Below, piece by piece: positions 16,685 through 25,081 of a DNA stretch of 64,000 nucleotides. Source of the DNA: CALITV01 sp964415795 (GTDB lineage Bacteria > UBP6 > UBA1177 > JAKLFG01); contig CAYQBN010000001.1 in assembly GCA_964415795.1 (NCBI GenBank), positions 124,001 to 188,000 of the forward strand. Reading direction: 5' to 3'. The position numbers and the translations under genes were made by a program. Position 1 is the stretch's first letter, and each line of letters opens with the position of its first letter. The notes under the pieces were generated by a model, which saw only the letters and a program-made list of their open reading frames with translations, was not told where the DNA came from and did not search any database.

Positions 16685-18561
16685 TCGGACACCCTCCCCC
16701 TGTAGTGATACGCCTTGAGGAGACGGTAGGCGATAGGAGCTGCCACTTCGCCGCCGCGGGCGCCGCTCTGGACGACGGTGACGACGACGATCTGAGGATA
16801 CCGGGAGGGAAAGAGCGCGACGAACAACGCGTCATCGGCCGTCATGGCGTAACGATCTTCGTCGAGGACATCGATCCGTTTGCGTTCTTCCTTGGAGAGT
16901 ATCTGACTCGTTCCCGTTTTTCCCGCCGCGTCGGGGATGGTATGATCGGCATAAGCGAACGCAGTACCTCCCGCTTCGTTGGTAACCCCCCATAGGGCAC
17001 GGAGAATCTCCCTCCGGTTCTTCTCAGAGATGTCGAGCACGCGAAGCGTTTCCGGCTCGATGACCGTGCGTCCCCCCTTGGCGTCCACGAGGGCGGTGAC
17101 CACCCGAGGACGCACGACGCGACCGCCATTCGCGAACGCCGCATACACGACGGCAAGTTGGAGCGGGGTCATTCGAACATCGCCTTGTCCGATGGCAAGG
17201 TTCATGGTGTAGCCGGGATTTATCCGCTGACCGGGATGATTCTGGGAGAACCATTCCACGGTGGGGAGAATGCCATCCTCTTCGGCGGGGAGATCTATGC
17301 CGGTCTGTCTCCCCACATTGAAGAGTCGCGCAAACTCGGTAAGCCGCCGGTGTCCGAGCCGTTCGGAAAGCGAATAGAAGTAGATATCGCATGACTCTTT
17401 GATGCCACGGTAAAGCGCCGTGTGATTGTGCCCCCACTTGTTCCAACAGCATTTCACTTCGCTCTCGAAGAGGAGACATCCGGTGCAGAGAAACGATGTG
17501 TGCGGCGAGATAACCCGATACTCAAGGCCAGCGAGCGCCGGTATGACCTTGAAGGTGGACCCAGGGAAAAACGAGTCCTGTACCGCCTTGTTGGTGAGAG
17601 GCCGGAGCGTACTTCCGGAGTACTCGAGCCATATGCTCGTGGGTATCCGCCGCCGCGCGAGAAGATTGGGGTCGTAACTGGGGCTCGAATGGAGCGCGAG
17701 GATCTCGCCCGAATGGACATTCATCACGACCGTCGCACCGGGACGATCACCGAAGGCAGCCGATGCTTCTTCCTGAAGATACGACAAAATAGCGGTCTCG
17801 ACGGTACTCCCTTTTTGGGCCGCTATCGGCGCGGGCATATCTCCTGCCAGAGCATGAGAGGTCTCTATACGGCGCCCGATGTAATCGATGATATGCCACA
17901 TTTCGCCGTAGGTTCCATGTAACTCCTGCTCCCATGAGCGCTCGATTCCCGCCTTGCCCACGAAACTTTCTGGATCATATGTCGGAAAGCGCACCATGTC
18001 CTCCCGCCCGATGCGGGAAACATACCCCGTGATATGGGCCGTGTCCGGACCGTGAGGGTATATGCGACGGTATGAAGAACTCACGATAGTTCCCGGGAGA
18101 TCGGCAAGAAATGCCGAAAGTCGCAACATCTCATTCTTCGAGATCTCCTCCTTCACGGGGATCGGGGTGTAACGACAGGTCCCTTTGCAGTTTGAGAGAA
18201 ACTCCTTGAGCTCCGACACCTGCGTCTCAGGAAGAGAGAGCACCGAGGCAAGGCGCTGCACCTCTTCATCCCCCTCCTCCTCTCCCGAGAAAAAAGCGGG
18301 AAATATGAGAATGCGGAACTGAGACACCGTGGTCGCCAGAAGGGCTCCGTCGCCGCCCACGATGTCGCCTCGGGGAGGAAAGATCTTCTCGCGCAAGAGA
18401 TAGTTGCGTTTCGATTTTTCAAAGAATTCTTCTCCCCGGTACACTTGAAGATAGACGAGGCGCGCCACGATGCCGAGTAGAGAAACGAGGATAAGCGCCA
18501 TGATGATGCGGGACTTTCCGGCAATATTACGGACCTCTTCCTGCTGGTTGAGTATCCTCAC
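16681..18561 (-). CDS. mrdA: Penicillin-binding protein 2 (transpeptidase)
   Basis: A 626-residue class B PBP: an N-terminal membrane anchor (about residues 20-40), a dimerisation domain and a transpeptidase domain. The catalytic motifs are STFK (in FFPGSTFKVIPALAG), SCD (KESCDIYF) and KTGT (GKTGTSQ). It cross-links peptidoglycan in the elongasome together with RodA. The start GTG at 18561 is chosen because it overlaps the mreD stop as GTGA; the frame open from 18630 lies inside mreD. Order mreB-mreC-mreD-mrdA-rodA is the classical one. Confidence 0.93.
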   Translation of the reverse strand: MRILNQQEEVRNIAGKSRIIMALILVSLLGIVARLVYLQVYRGEEFFEKSKRNYLLREKIFPPRGDIVGGDGALLATTVSQFRILIFPAFFSGEEEGDEEVQRLASVLSLPETQVSELKEFLSNCKGTCRYTPIPVKEEISKNEMLRLSAFLADLPGTIVSSSYRRIYPHGPDTAHITGYVSRIGREDMVRFPTYDPESFVGKAGIERSWEQELHGTYGEMWHIIDYIGRRIETSHALAGDMPAPIAAQKGSTVETAILSYLQEEASAAFGDRPGATVVMNVHSGEILALHSSPSYDPNLLARRRIPTSIWLEYSGSTLRPLTNKAVQDSFFPGSTFKVIPALAGLEYRVISPHTSFLCTGCLLFESEVKCCWNKWGHNHTALYRGIKESCDIYFYSLSERLGHRRLTEFARLFNVGRQTGIDLPAEEDGILPTVEWFSQNHPGQRINPGYTMNLAIGQGDVRMTPLQLAVVYAAFANGGRVVRPRVVTALVDAKGGRTVIEPETLRVLDISEKNRREILRALWGVTNEAGGTAFAYADHTIPDAAGKTGTSQILSKEERKRIDVLDEDRYAMTADDALFVALFPSRYPQIVVVTVVQSGARGGEVAAPIAYRLLKAYHYRGRVSE

Positions 18562-19052
18562 AGCCACATGCTCCGCACGAACAGTTCCCGCAATTTCGAA
18601 CGGTAGAAGAAGAACAAAAGGATCGTCCACATAAGGTTACTCAACGAAGAGAGGACTAGGTCAACCAACGGGAACGATCCGGTGAAGGCGCTTCGGTAGA
18701 GCGCCACATCGATGCTTATGAGGAAGGCAGAGAACACTATCGTAAAAAAGAGGATGACCAAAAAATCGAAGGTGGTGACCTCGAACGCCACACGAACGAA
18801 GAGGTACAGTTGGAGAAACATGACCATGAGAAACAAGAGAGGCACTTCGGGAGCCGTCAGAAAGAAAACGAGACCGCCGACGGCGATAGCGATGATACGG
18901 CGGCCGATGAACCGTTCATAACATACGATCGCGAAGAACAACGGAAGAAGGGGAACATAGTGGAAGGGGACATCAAAAAGGTAGAGAACGAAGGAGCCGG
19001 CAGCCAGCAAGACAATAACGCCAAGATATGTCTCAAGGGCGAAGGTTCTCAT
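18558..19052 (-). CDS. mreD: Rod shape-determining protein MreD
   Basis: A 164-residue integral membrane protein with about 5-6 hydrophobic segments and few conserved motifs, as usual for MreD. Assignment rests on hydropathy, length and its place between mreC and mrdA. The ATG at 19052 has GGGAGGAG upstream and lies 20 bases inside the mreC end; the frame open to 19187 covers mreC and is rejected. It couples MreC and the PBP2/RodA pair to the MreB filament. Confidence 0.85.
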   Translation of the reverse strand: MRTFALETYLGVIVLLAAGSFVLYLFDVPFHYVPLLPLFFAIVCYERFIGRRIIAIAVGGLVFFLTAPEVPLLFLMVMFLQLYLFVRVAFEVTTFDFLVILFFTIVFSAFLISIDVALYRSAFTGSFPLVDLVLSSLSNLMWTILLFFFYRSKLRELFVRSMWL

Positions 19053-19860
19053 TGCCGAGAGCTCCTCCCGTGATGATGAAAAGGTGGTGCAGTTTTCCTT
19101 TCTTGAAAAGCGGCACCGCTTCGCCGGCATAGAAGAGCATGTTGGTCGGATCATCGGAGAGCCTTCCAATGAGCGCGATAGGGACATAGGGGAGACTGTA
19201 GTTCTCGCTCAGATTCGCCGAAAGGAGCCTCTTGCCGAGCGCCGGAGGATTATTGCATACCTTTTCAAGGAACTGGATCGAAAGCGTTTGTCCGTTGCCG
19301 CGGAGTATCGCGGTGCATTCATCGCGCCCCTCGATGACCGCCGGCAAGGTGAATCCGCGTGAGGTTATGAGTTCGACATCGGCATAGGTCTTGCCGAACT
19401 TCCTTACCAGACCGACCAAACCGAGCGAGGAGACGACCGGGGCGTTCTGGGCAAGGTTCCTCGTTTCGCTTTCGTCGAAGTAGACGGCGATGCGGTTGGG
19501 ATTGGTCGGAGAGTATCCGAGAAACCGAGCCGGAACGATGGTGTAGCTGCTGTATTTGTCCTTTATCTTGAGCAGATTCGCCAATTCCTCGTTTTCACGG
19601 GAAATACCTTCGGTAAGAATGACCTGGAGCCGGAGCCGCGCATTTTCCTCTTCGAGGACGAGGTTGCGTTCACCGACACGGTGTAAATCGCGCAAGATGG
19701 TGATCATGCGAGACACCTTCTCAAGGAATCCGGCGACAGTGATGCGCGCCTCGCGGATGAAGACGGGGCGCCACGACCACTCGCTCACCAGAGGCGGCAA
19801 AAGGATCGCCGCGGCAAAAAGAAGAAGAAACGATGCGATGAGAAGCCGGCGCTTCAGCAC
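19033..19860 (-). CDS. mreC: Rod shape-determining protein MreC
   Basis: A 275-residue bitopic protein: one N-terminal membrane segment (about 5-25), a coiled coil (about 50-85, with VLEEENARLRLQVIL) and a periplasmic beta-barrel domain starting near GYSPTNPNRIAVYFDES. These are the standard MreC parts. The start is GTG at 19860, one base after the mreB stop; the earlier frame from 20076 overlaps mreB. MreC links the cytoplasmic MreB filament with PBP2 in the periplasm. Confidence 0.9.
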   Translation of the reverse strand: MLKRRLLIASFLLLFAAAILLPPLVSEWSWRPVFIREARITVAGFLEKVSRMITILRDLHRVGERNLVLEEENARLRLQVILTEGISRENEELANLLKIKDKYSSYTIVPARFLGYSPTNPNRIAVYFDESETRNLAQNAPVVSSLGLVGLVRKFGKTYADVELITSRGFTLPAVIEGRDECTAILRGNGQTLSIQFLEKVCNNPPALGKRLLSANLSENYSLPYVPIALIGRLSDDPTNMLFYAGEAVPLFKKGKLHHLFIITGGALGNENLRP

Positions 19861-19861
19861 A

Positions 19862-20896
19862 TCAGGAAAGCGAAACGGTTCGTAAGAGATCCCAATCTTC
19901 GAGGATGCGACCGATCCCAAGCACGACAGAAAGTAGCGGATCGTCAGCGATAATAACGGGAAGGTTGGTCTCTTCACGGAGGAGGATGTCAAGGTTCTTA
20001 AGGAGGGCACCACCCCCCGCGAGTACGATGCCGCGGTCCACGATATCGGCCGCGATCTGCGGCGGGGTTTTCTCAAGTACCACTTTTACCGCCTGTACAA
20101 TCCCGGCAGTGCACTCGGAAAGGCTTTCGCGTATCTCGTCGGAGTTCATCTCGATGGTCTTGGGGATACCGGCCACCAGATCGAGCCCTTTCACCTCGGC
20201 GAACTCCTTCTTCTCTCCGGGATAGGCGTTGCCGACGGTGCACTTTATCTGCTCAGCGGTACGCTGACCAATCTGAAGATTGTACTTGCGCTTGATGTAG
20301 TTGGTGATGGCCTCGTCCATCTTGTCTCCCGCGATGCGCACCGAGGCGCTGCAGACGATGCCGGCAAGCGAAATGACCGCGACCTCGGTGGTGCCCCCGC
20401 CAATGTCCACGATCATATTGCCGGTCGGCTCGGTCACCGGCAGGTTGGCCCCCACCGCCGCGGCCATCGGTTGTTCGACGAGGAACACCTCGCGCGCACC
20501 GGCCGAGGCGGCCGCCTCCTTGACGGTCCGTTTTTCCACTTCAGTAATACCGTACGGGACCCCTATGGCGATGCGCGGTTTGATGAACGATCCTTTCTTA
20601 TAGGCGTGCTTGATAAAGTACCGGATCATCTGTTGCGCCACATCGAAGTCGGCAATGACCCCGTCTTTGAGCGGACGGATGACCTCAATGTTGATGGGTG
20701 CCTTACCGATCATCTCCTTTGCCGCCTTGCCGACGGCGAGAACTGCTTTGGCCCCTCGTGAGTCTTTTTGAACCGCCACCACGCTCGGCTCATTGGCAAC
20801 GATTCCCTCCCCTTTGACATAGATGAGTGTGTTCGCTGTACCGAGATCTATGGCTATGTCGCTCGTAAAAAACGAGAAAATCTTATCGATCCACAT
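19862..20896 (-). CDS. mreB: Rod shape-determining protein MreB (actin homologue)
   Basis: A 344-residue actin-fold ATPase that forms short membrane-bound filaments guiding side-wall synthesis. Nucleotide-binding landmarks are AIDLGTANTLIYVKGEGIV near the N-terminus, GNMIVDIGGGTTEVAVISL in the middle and RGIVLAGGGALLKNLD near the C-terminus. Length is typical (335-347). First gene of the five-gene elongasome operon and preceded by a consensus promoter. Confidence 0.97.
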   Translation of the reverse strand: MWIDKIFSFFTSDIAIDLGTANTLIYVKGEGIVANEPSVVAVQKDSRGAKAVLAVGKAAKEMIGKAPINIEVIRPLKDGVIADFDVAQQMIRYFIKHAYKKGSFIKPRIAIGVPYGITEVEKRTVKEAAASAGAREVFLVEQPMAAAVGANLPVTEPTGNMIVDIGGGTTEVAVISLAGIVCSASVRIAGDKMDEAITNYIKRKYNLQIGQRTAEQIKCTVGNAYPGEKKEFAEVKGLDLVAGIPKTIEMNSDEIRESLSECTAGIVQAVKVVLEKTPPQIAADIVDRGIVLAGGGALLKNLDILLREETNLPVIIADDPLLSVVLGIGRILEDWDLLRTVSLS

Positions 20897-20932
20897 GGTG
20901 CCCCAAAAAGGTAAGTCTCATAAAACTGAGCG

Positions 20933-20960
20933 ATTATATCGGCGCTCCCCCCCTTGTCAA
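20933..20960 (-). promoter_or_regulatory. Consensus sigma-70-type promoter of mreB operon
   Basis: On the minus strand TTGACA (20960-20955), 16-base spacer, TATAAT (20938-20933): a perfect match in both hexamers. The start point should be near 20926, giving a leader of about 30 bases. A run of seven G/C bases fills part of the spacer. Confidence 0.88.
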
Positions 20961-20997
20961 CAAATAGTAAAAAAACGGTTACCATGAAAACGCTCTC

Positions 20998-21025
20998 TTG
21001 CTTCTTCCGTTTCCGAAGATACAAT
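20998..21025 (+). promoter_or_regulatory. Promoter of the surface lipoprotein gene
   Basis: TTGCTT (20998-21003), 16-base spacer, TACAAT (21020-21025), about 33 bases before the ATG at 21059, whose ribosome site is GAAGGAG. It points away from the mreB promoter 38 bases to the left. Confidence 0.6.
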
Positions 21026-21058
21026 GAGACATCGTGAACATTAGCGAAGGAGACGGCT

Positions 21059-24000
21059 ATGGCTCGGTGGCTCGGTGCGGTAAGCGTGGTGTTCGTCATC
21101 CTCTTTTTGGGAGGGTGCGACAAGGGATCGAAGATCATTCACAAAGATGCCGATGAGGCGACAGACGGCGATACCCTCGTCGAGGACATCGACGAATCGG
21201 AAGCCGGCGATGACGGCGAAGAGCCCGATACGGCGAGCGATGAGGCCGAACAACCGGAAGGGACCGATCGGACCGATCAGCCGGACACCGCCGATATCGC
21301 CGCTGACGCTGCCGACGAGGAGACGACGACCGACATCGATGAACCGATCGACACCGAGCCGATCGATGCCGATCTGACGATCGATACGGACACTGAATTG
21401 CCCGACATCGACACCGCGGAACGGGCGACCATCTACAGAATAAAACTCGGCGAAATTCCGGTCGACACCGCCACAACGATAGAAGGCGTCGTCACCGGTC
21501 TGCGCAACAATGTCTTTTTCGTGCAGGTCCCCGAGGCGGCTCATGACCCCGAACTCACCTACACCTACAGCGGCATCTATGTCTATGTCCAGAACGGGGC
21601 GACGGTAACGATGCCGACCGTCGGCGACCTCGTCGAGGTGTCGGGGACGGTGCAGGACTACTACGGTAACCTGCAACTTTCGACGATAACGGCGATCTCG
21701 GTGCTCGAAAGCGGTGTCATCCCCGAACCGGTCGTCGTCCTGCCCGAAACGGTAAAGACCGGCGGCACGCTCGAAAAGGCCTATAACGGGGTACTCGTGA
21801 CGGTCGAGAATGTCACCGTACTCGACACTTCCCTCGGCTACGGCGAATTTCTTGTGACCGGCGATCTGCGGGTGGATGATCTTCTCTTCACCTACACCTT
21901 TCCGCCGGTCAGCACGGTCTACGAAACGCTCACCGGCATCATGCACTACTCGTTCGACAATGCGAAACTCGAACCGCGGTCGATCGACGACATGGTCGTC
22001 GCAGGTGTGACCGACGAGGATATCGTAACCGACACCACCGCTGATCCCGATACGATAACCGATACTGACACCACCACGGACACCGATACCACAACCGACA
22101 GCGATACTGAACTGCCCGACACCGACAGCGGGACCGGGTACAACGAAACCTTCTGCGCGACGCTCACCCCGCCTGCCGAGGGGCTCTGTACCGTTACAAC
22201 GGGAAACGCCAACAAGGTACTGCGCGGCATCGTGCTCGCCCCCGACCGCATCCTGCGCGGCGGCGAGGTGCTCATCGGCACGGATGGCGACATCGTGTGC
22301 GTCGGCTGTGACTGCTCGGGCGAACCGGAGGCCGCCGGCGCCACCCTCATCGAGTGTGCCGAGGGGGTCATCTCGCCGACGCTCATCAACGCTCACGATC
22401 ACATGGGATGGACCCACAATGCGCCGGCCAGCTGGGGCACCGAGCGCTACGATCACCGGCACGACTGGCGCATACCGCTCCGTGGCCACACCAAGATTTC
22501 GACTTCGGGCGGCGCGACCACCGCGCAAAAACAGTGGGGAGAACTACGCAATGTGATGGCCGGTACCACCATCATCGCCGGATCGGGCGGCGCTGATGGA
22601 TTCCTCCGCAATGTGGACCAGAACTTCTTCGACACCGAAGGGCTCACCTTCGCCGATGTCTATTACAACACCTTCCCACTCGGCGACAGTAATGGCACTC
22701 TCCTCGCAAGCGGCTGTGCCTACCCAGACATCGACGCAGCAACCGTCCTGAACAACGACTGCTACTTCCCCCATGTATCGGAGGGGATAGACGCCGAAGC
22801 GCGCAACGAATTCCTCTGCCTTTCGAGCAATGCCAACGGCGGCCGCGATCTCACCGAACAAAACAGCACCTTTGTCCACCTCATTGGTCTCACCGCGCAG
22901 GATGTGCTCGAGTTGGCAACGAACGGCACCGCTCACATCTGGTCACCACGCTCGAATGTCGCCCTCTACGGAAACACCGCACCGGTGACGCTCTTCCATA
23001 CGCTTGGCGTACTCATCGGCATGGGAACCGACTGGACACCATCCGGCTCGATACACATGCTCCGGGAACTCAAATGCGCCGACTACCTCAACGCGGTTCA
23101 CTTTGGCTCTTTCTTCACCGCCCGCGACCTCTGGCAGATGGCGACGATAAACAACGCGGTCGCGCTGCGGCTTGCTGCGCTCATCGGGTCTCTCAGTGTC
23201 GGGAAGTTCGCCGACATCGCGATATTCGACGGCACCGGCTACGATGACGACCCTTACCAAGCGATCGTGGACGCCGGTGTGGAAGATGTCGCGCTCACTC
23301 TCCGTGGGGGGATTCCGCTCTACGGCGACAGCACCGTCATGGCGGCCGTTCCGGGCGGTCAAACCGGCTGTGAAGCGATACCGGGCGGCGTGTGCGGGAT
23401 TGCCAAAACGGCATGCATCGAACGCGAGACTGGCATGACCTATACGGAATTAGCTGCCGCCAACAGCACTTCCTATGATCTCTTCTTTTGCGGAACCCCT
23501 ACCAACGAGCCGACCTGCGTTCCCATCCGCACGAACGCCGACGACCCGCGTCCCTACAACGGACCAACGACGGACGACCTCGACGGCGACGGTATCGCGA
23601 ACGCGGGCGACAACTGTCCGCTCGTCTTCAATCCGATACGACCGGTAGACAACGGCATTCAATCCGACGCCGACGGCGACGGCACCGGGGACGTCTGCGA
23701 TCCGACACCGCTCGGCACTGACCCCACATTCGACCCGAACGACAAAGACAACGACGGAATACCGAACGGCGAGGACACCTGTCCCTACACTGCGAACGGC
23801 GACCAAGTGGACAGCGATGGTGACGGCATCGGCAACGCCTGTGACCCGTGTCCCAACACACCTAATCCGCTTTTTGGATCCTGCGGCATCATCCCGATCT
23901 ATGATCTCAAGAACGGCACCGTCCTGCCGGGAAACAATGTCGAGACCCGCGGGGTGGTCACAGCGGTCGGTTCGACTGGCTTTTTCATCCAAGTTCTCGA

Positions 24001-25081
24001 GGAGGAACACGATCCGGTGCTCGGCTACACCTTCAGCGGCATCTATGTCTATGGGTGGAGCACCGCTCCGCAAGTCGGCGATCTCGTCACGGTGCAGGGC
24101 ACCCTTCAGGACTACTACGGTCTTCTTGAAATATCCTCAGTGACAGCGGTGACCGTCGAGAGCAGCGCCAATCCGCTCCCGACGCCGGTAACCGTTTCTC
24201 CCGCCGACATCGCAACTGGCGGCCAGTATGCCGACGACTACAATGCGGTCATTGTCGCCGTCGAGAATGTAACGGTGCTCGACACCTCTCTCGGCTACGG
24301 CGAGTTCCTTGTGACTGGGAATCTGCGCATAGACGACCTTCTCTATGCGTACCCATTGCCAGCGGTCAACGATGAATTCGAGACGATAACCGGCGTGCTC
24401 TTCTACGGCTTCGACAACACGAAACTTGAGCCACGATCTGCCACCGATATGGTAAAAAAAGAGGTCATGTGCGGCAGTGAGATCTGCGACGCGTGGGAAG
24501 AATGCATAAGTGACGCATGCGTTCCCAAGAGCGGCCGCTGCAACGACTCGGGTGACTGCACCGACCCAACACCGGTCTGTAACACCGAGACCCACTTCTG
24601 CGAAACGGGCGTCTTTGGTGTTCCGAACGGCGACTTTGAGGCGTGGAGCGGCGCTCTGCCCGACCTCTGGACCGCCGATGACGGTATCGGTGTCGAGAAG
24701 GAGACAACCACCGTCCACGGCGGAAGTGCGGCGGTGAAATTGACGCGCCTCATCGACGACAATGCGCAGACCGACTTCATGAGCGACTATATCGCGATAA
24801 CGCCGGGAACCTCCTACACGGTGAGCGGCTGGTTCTACGACAACAATCCCGACGGAAGCGGGCGGCTTGTTTGCAACTTCTACGACGCAAATAAGACCTT
24901 CCTTACCCCGACCTACGATACCGATTACACCGCCGATGCGACCTCATGGCAAGAGATGACGCTCCCCTGCTCACACGCGAGCGCCGTCTATGTGCGGGTC
25001 GGTACCCGTGTGTACAAAGGTTCCGGAGCAACAACCGGCGGCTTTGTCTACCTCGACGACATGACGATAACGGCAAACTGA
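21059..25081 (+). CDS. Giant surface lipoprotein with amidohydrolase domain
   Basis: A 1340-residue exported lipoprotein (lipobox LGGC, C20, Asp at +2). Order of parts: acidic Asp/Thr/Glu stalk (21-125); OB-fold-like domain of the type found in secreted nucleases (about 125-310); a Thr-Asp repeat linker (about 320-360); a metal-dependent amidohydrolase domain (about 385-760) with HDH (H446, H448), H572, H607 and D658, so a complete metal site; thrombospondin type 3 calcium repeats (about 840-935); a second OB-like domain (about 940-1130); a small cysteine-rich segment (about 1135-1185); and a carbohydrate-binding-module-like C-terminus (about 1190-1340). The substrate is unknown; family members are deaminases or chlorohydrolases of rings and related compounds. 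Ribosome site GAAGGAG. The next gene follows without a gap. Confidence 0.85.
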   Translation: MARWLGAVSVVFVILFLGGCDKGSKIIHKDADEATDGDTLVEDIDESEAGDDGEEPDTASDEAEQPEGTDRTDQPDTADIAADAADEETTTDIDEPIDTEPIDADLTIDTDTELPDIDTAERATIYRIKLGEIPVDTATTIEGVVTGLRNNVFFVQVPEAAHDPELTYTYSGIYVYVQNGATVTMPTVGDLVEVSGTVQDYYGNLQLSTITAISVLESGVIPEPVVVLPETVKTGGTLEKAYNGVLVTVENVTVLDTSLGYGEFLVTGDLRVDDLLFTYTFPPVSTVYETLTGIMHYSFDNAKLEPRSIDDMVVAGVTDEDIVTDTTADPDTITDTDTTTDTDTTTDSDTELPDTDSGTGYNETFCATLTPPAEGLCTVTTGNANKVLRGIVLAPDRILRGGEVLIGTDGDIVCVGCDCSGEPEAAGATLIECAEGVISPTLINAHDHMGWTHNAPASWGTERYDHRHDWRIPLRGHTKISTSGGATTAQKQWGELRNVMAGTTIIAGSGGADGFLRNVDQNFFDTEGLTFADVYYNTFPLGDSNGTLLASGCAYPDIDAATVLNNDCYFPHVSEGIDAEARNEFLCLSSNANGGRDLTEQNSTFVHLIGLTAQDVLELATNGTAHIWSPRSNVALYGNTAPVTLFHTLGVLIGMGTDWTPSGSIHMLRELKCADYLNAVHFGSFFTARDLWQMATINNAVALRLAALIGSLSVGKFADIAIFDGTGYDDDPYQAIVDAGVEDVALTLRGGIPLYGDSTVMAAVPGGQTGCEAIPGGVCGIAKTACIERETGMTYTELAAANSTSYDLFFCGTPTNEPTCVPIRTNADDPRPYNGPTTDDLDGDGIANAGDNCPLVFNPIRPVDNGIQSDADGDGTGDVCDPTPLGTDPTFDPNDKDNDGIPNGEDTCPYTANGDQVDSDGDGIGNACDPCPNTPNPLFGSCGIIPIYDLKNGTVLPGNNVETRGVVTAVGSTGFFIQVLEEEHDPVLGYTFSGIYVYGWSTAPQVGDLVTVQGTLQDYYGLLEISSVTAVTVESSANPLPTPVTVSPADIATGGQYADDYNAVIVAVENVTVLDTSLGYGEFLVTGNLRIDDLLYAYPLPAVNDEFETITGVLFYGFDNTKLEPRSATDMVKKEVMCGSEICDAWEECISDACVPKSGRCNDSGDCTDPTPVCNTETHFCETGVFGVPNGDFEAWSGALPDLWTADDGIGVEKETTTVHGGSAAVKLTRLIDDNAQTDFMSDYIAITPGTSYTVSGWFYDNNPDGSGRLVCNFYDANKTFLTPTYDTDYTADATSWQEMTLPCSHASAVYVRVGTRVYKGSGATTGGFVYLDDMTITAN

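Noticed and set aside
21041..22528. Long open frame of 495 codons on the minus strand opposite the surface lipoprotein gene
   Set aside because: It mirrors the Asp/Thr-rich coding region on the plus strand and yields an odd Arg/Val/Asp-rich product with no motif. No ribosome site or promoter. The plus frame has a signal peptide, lipobox and known domains.
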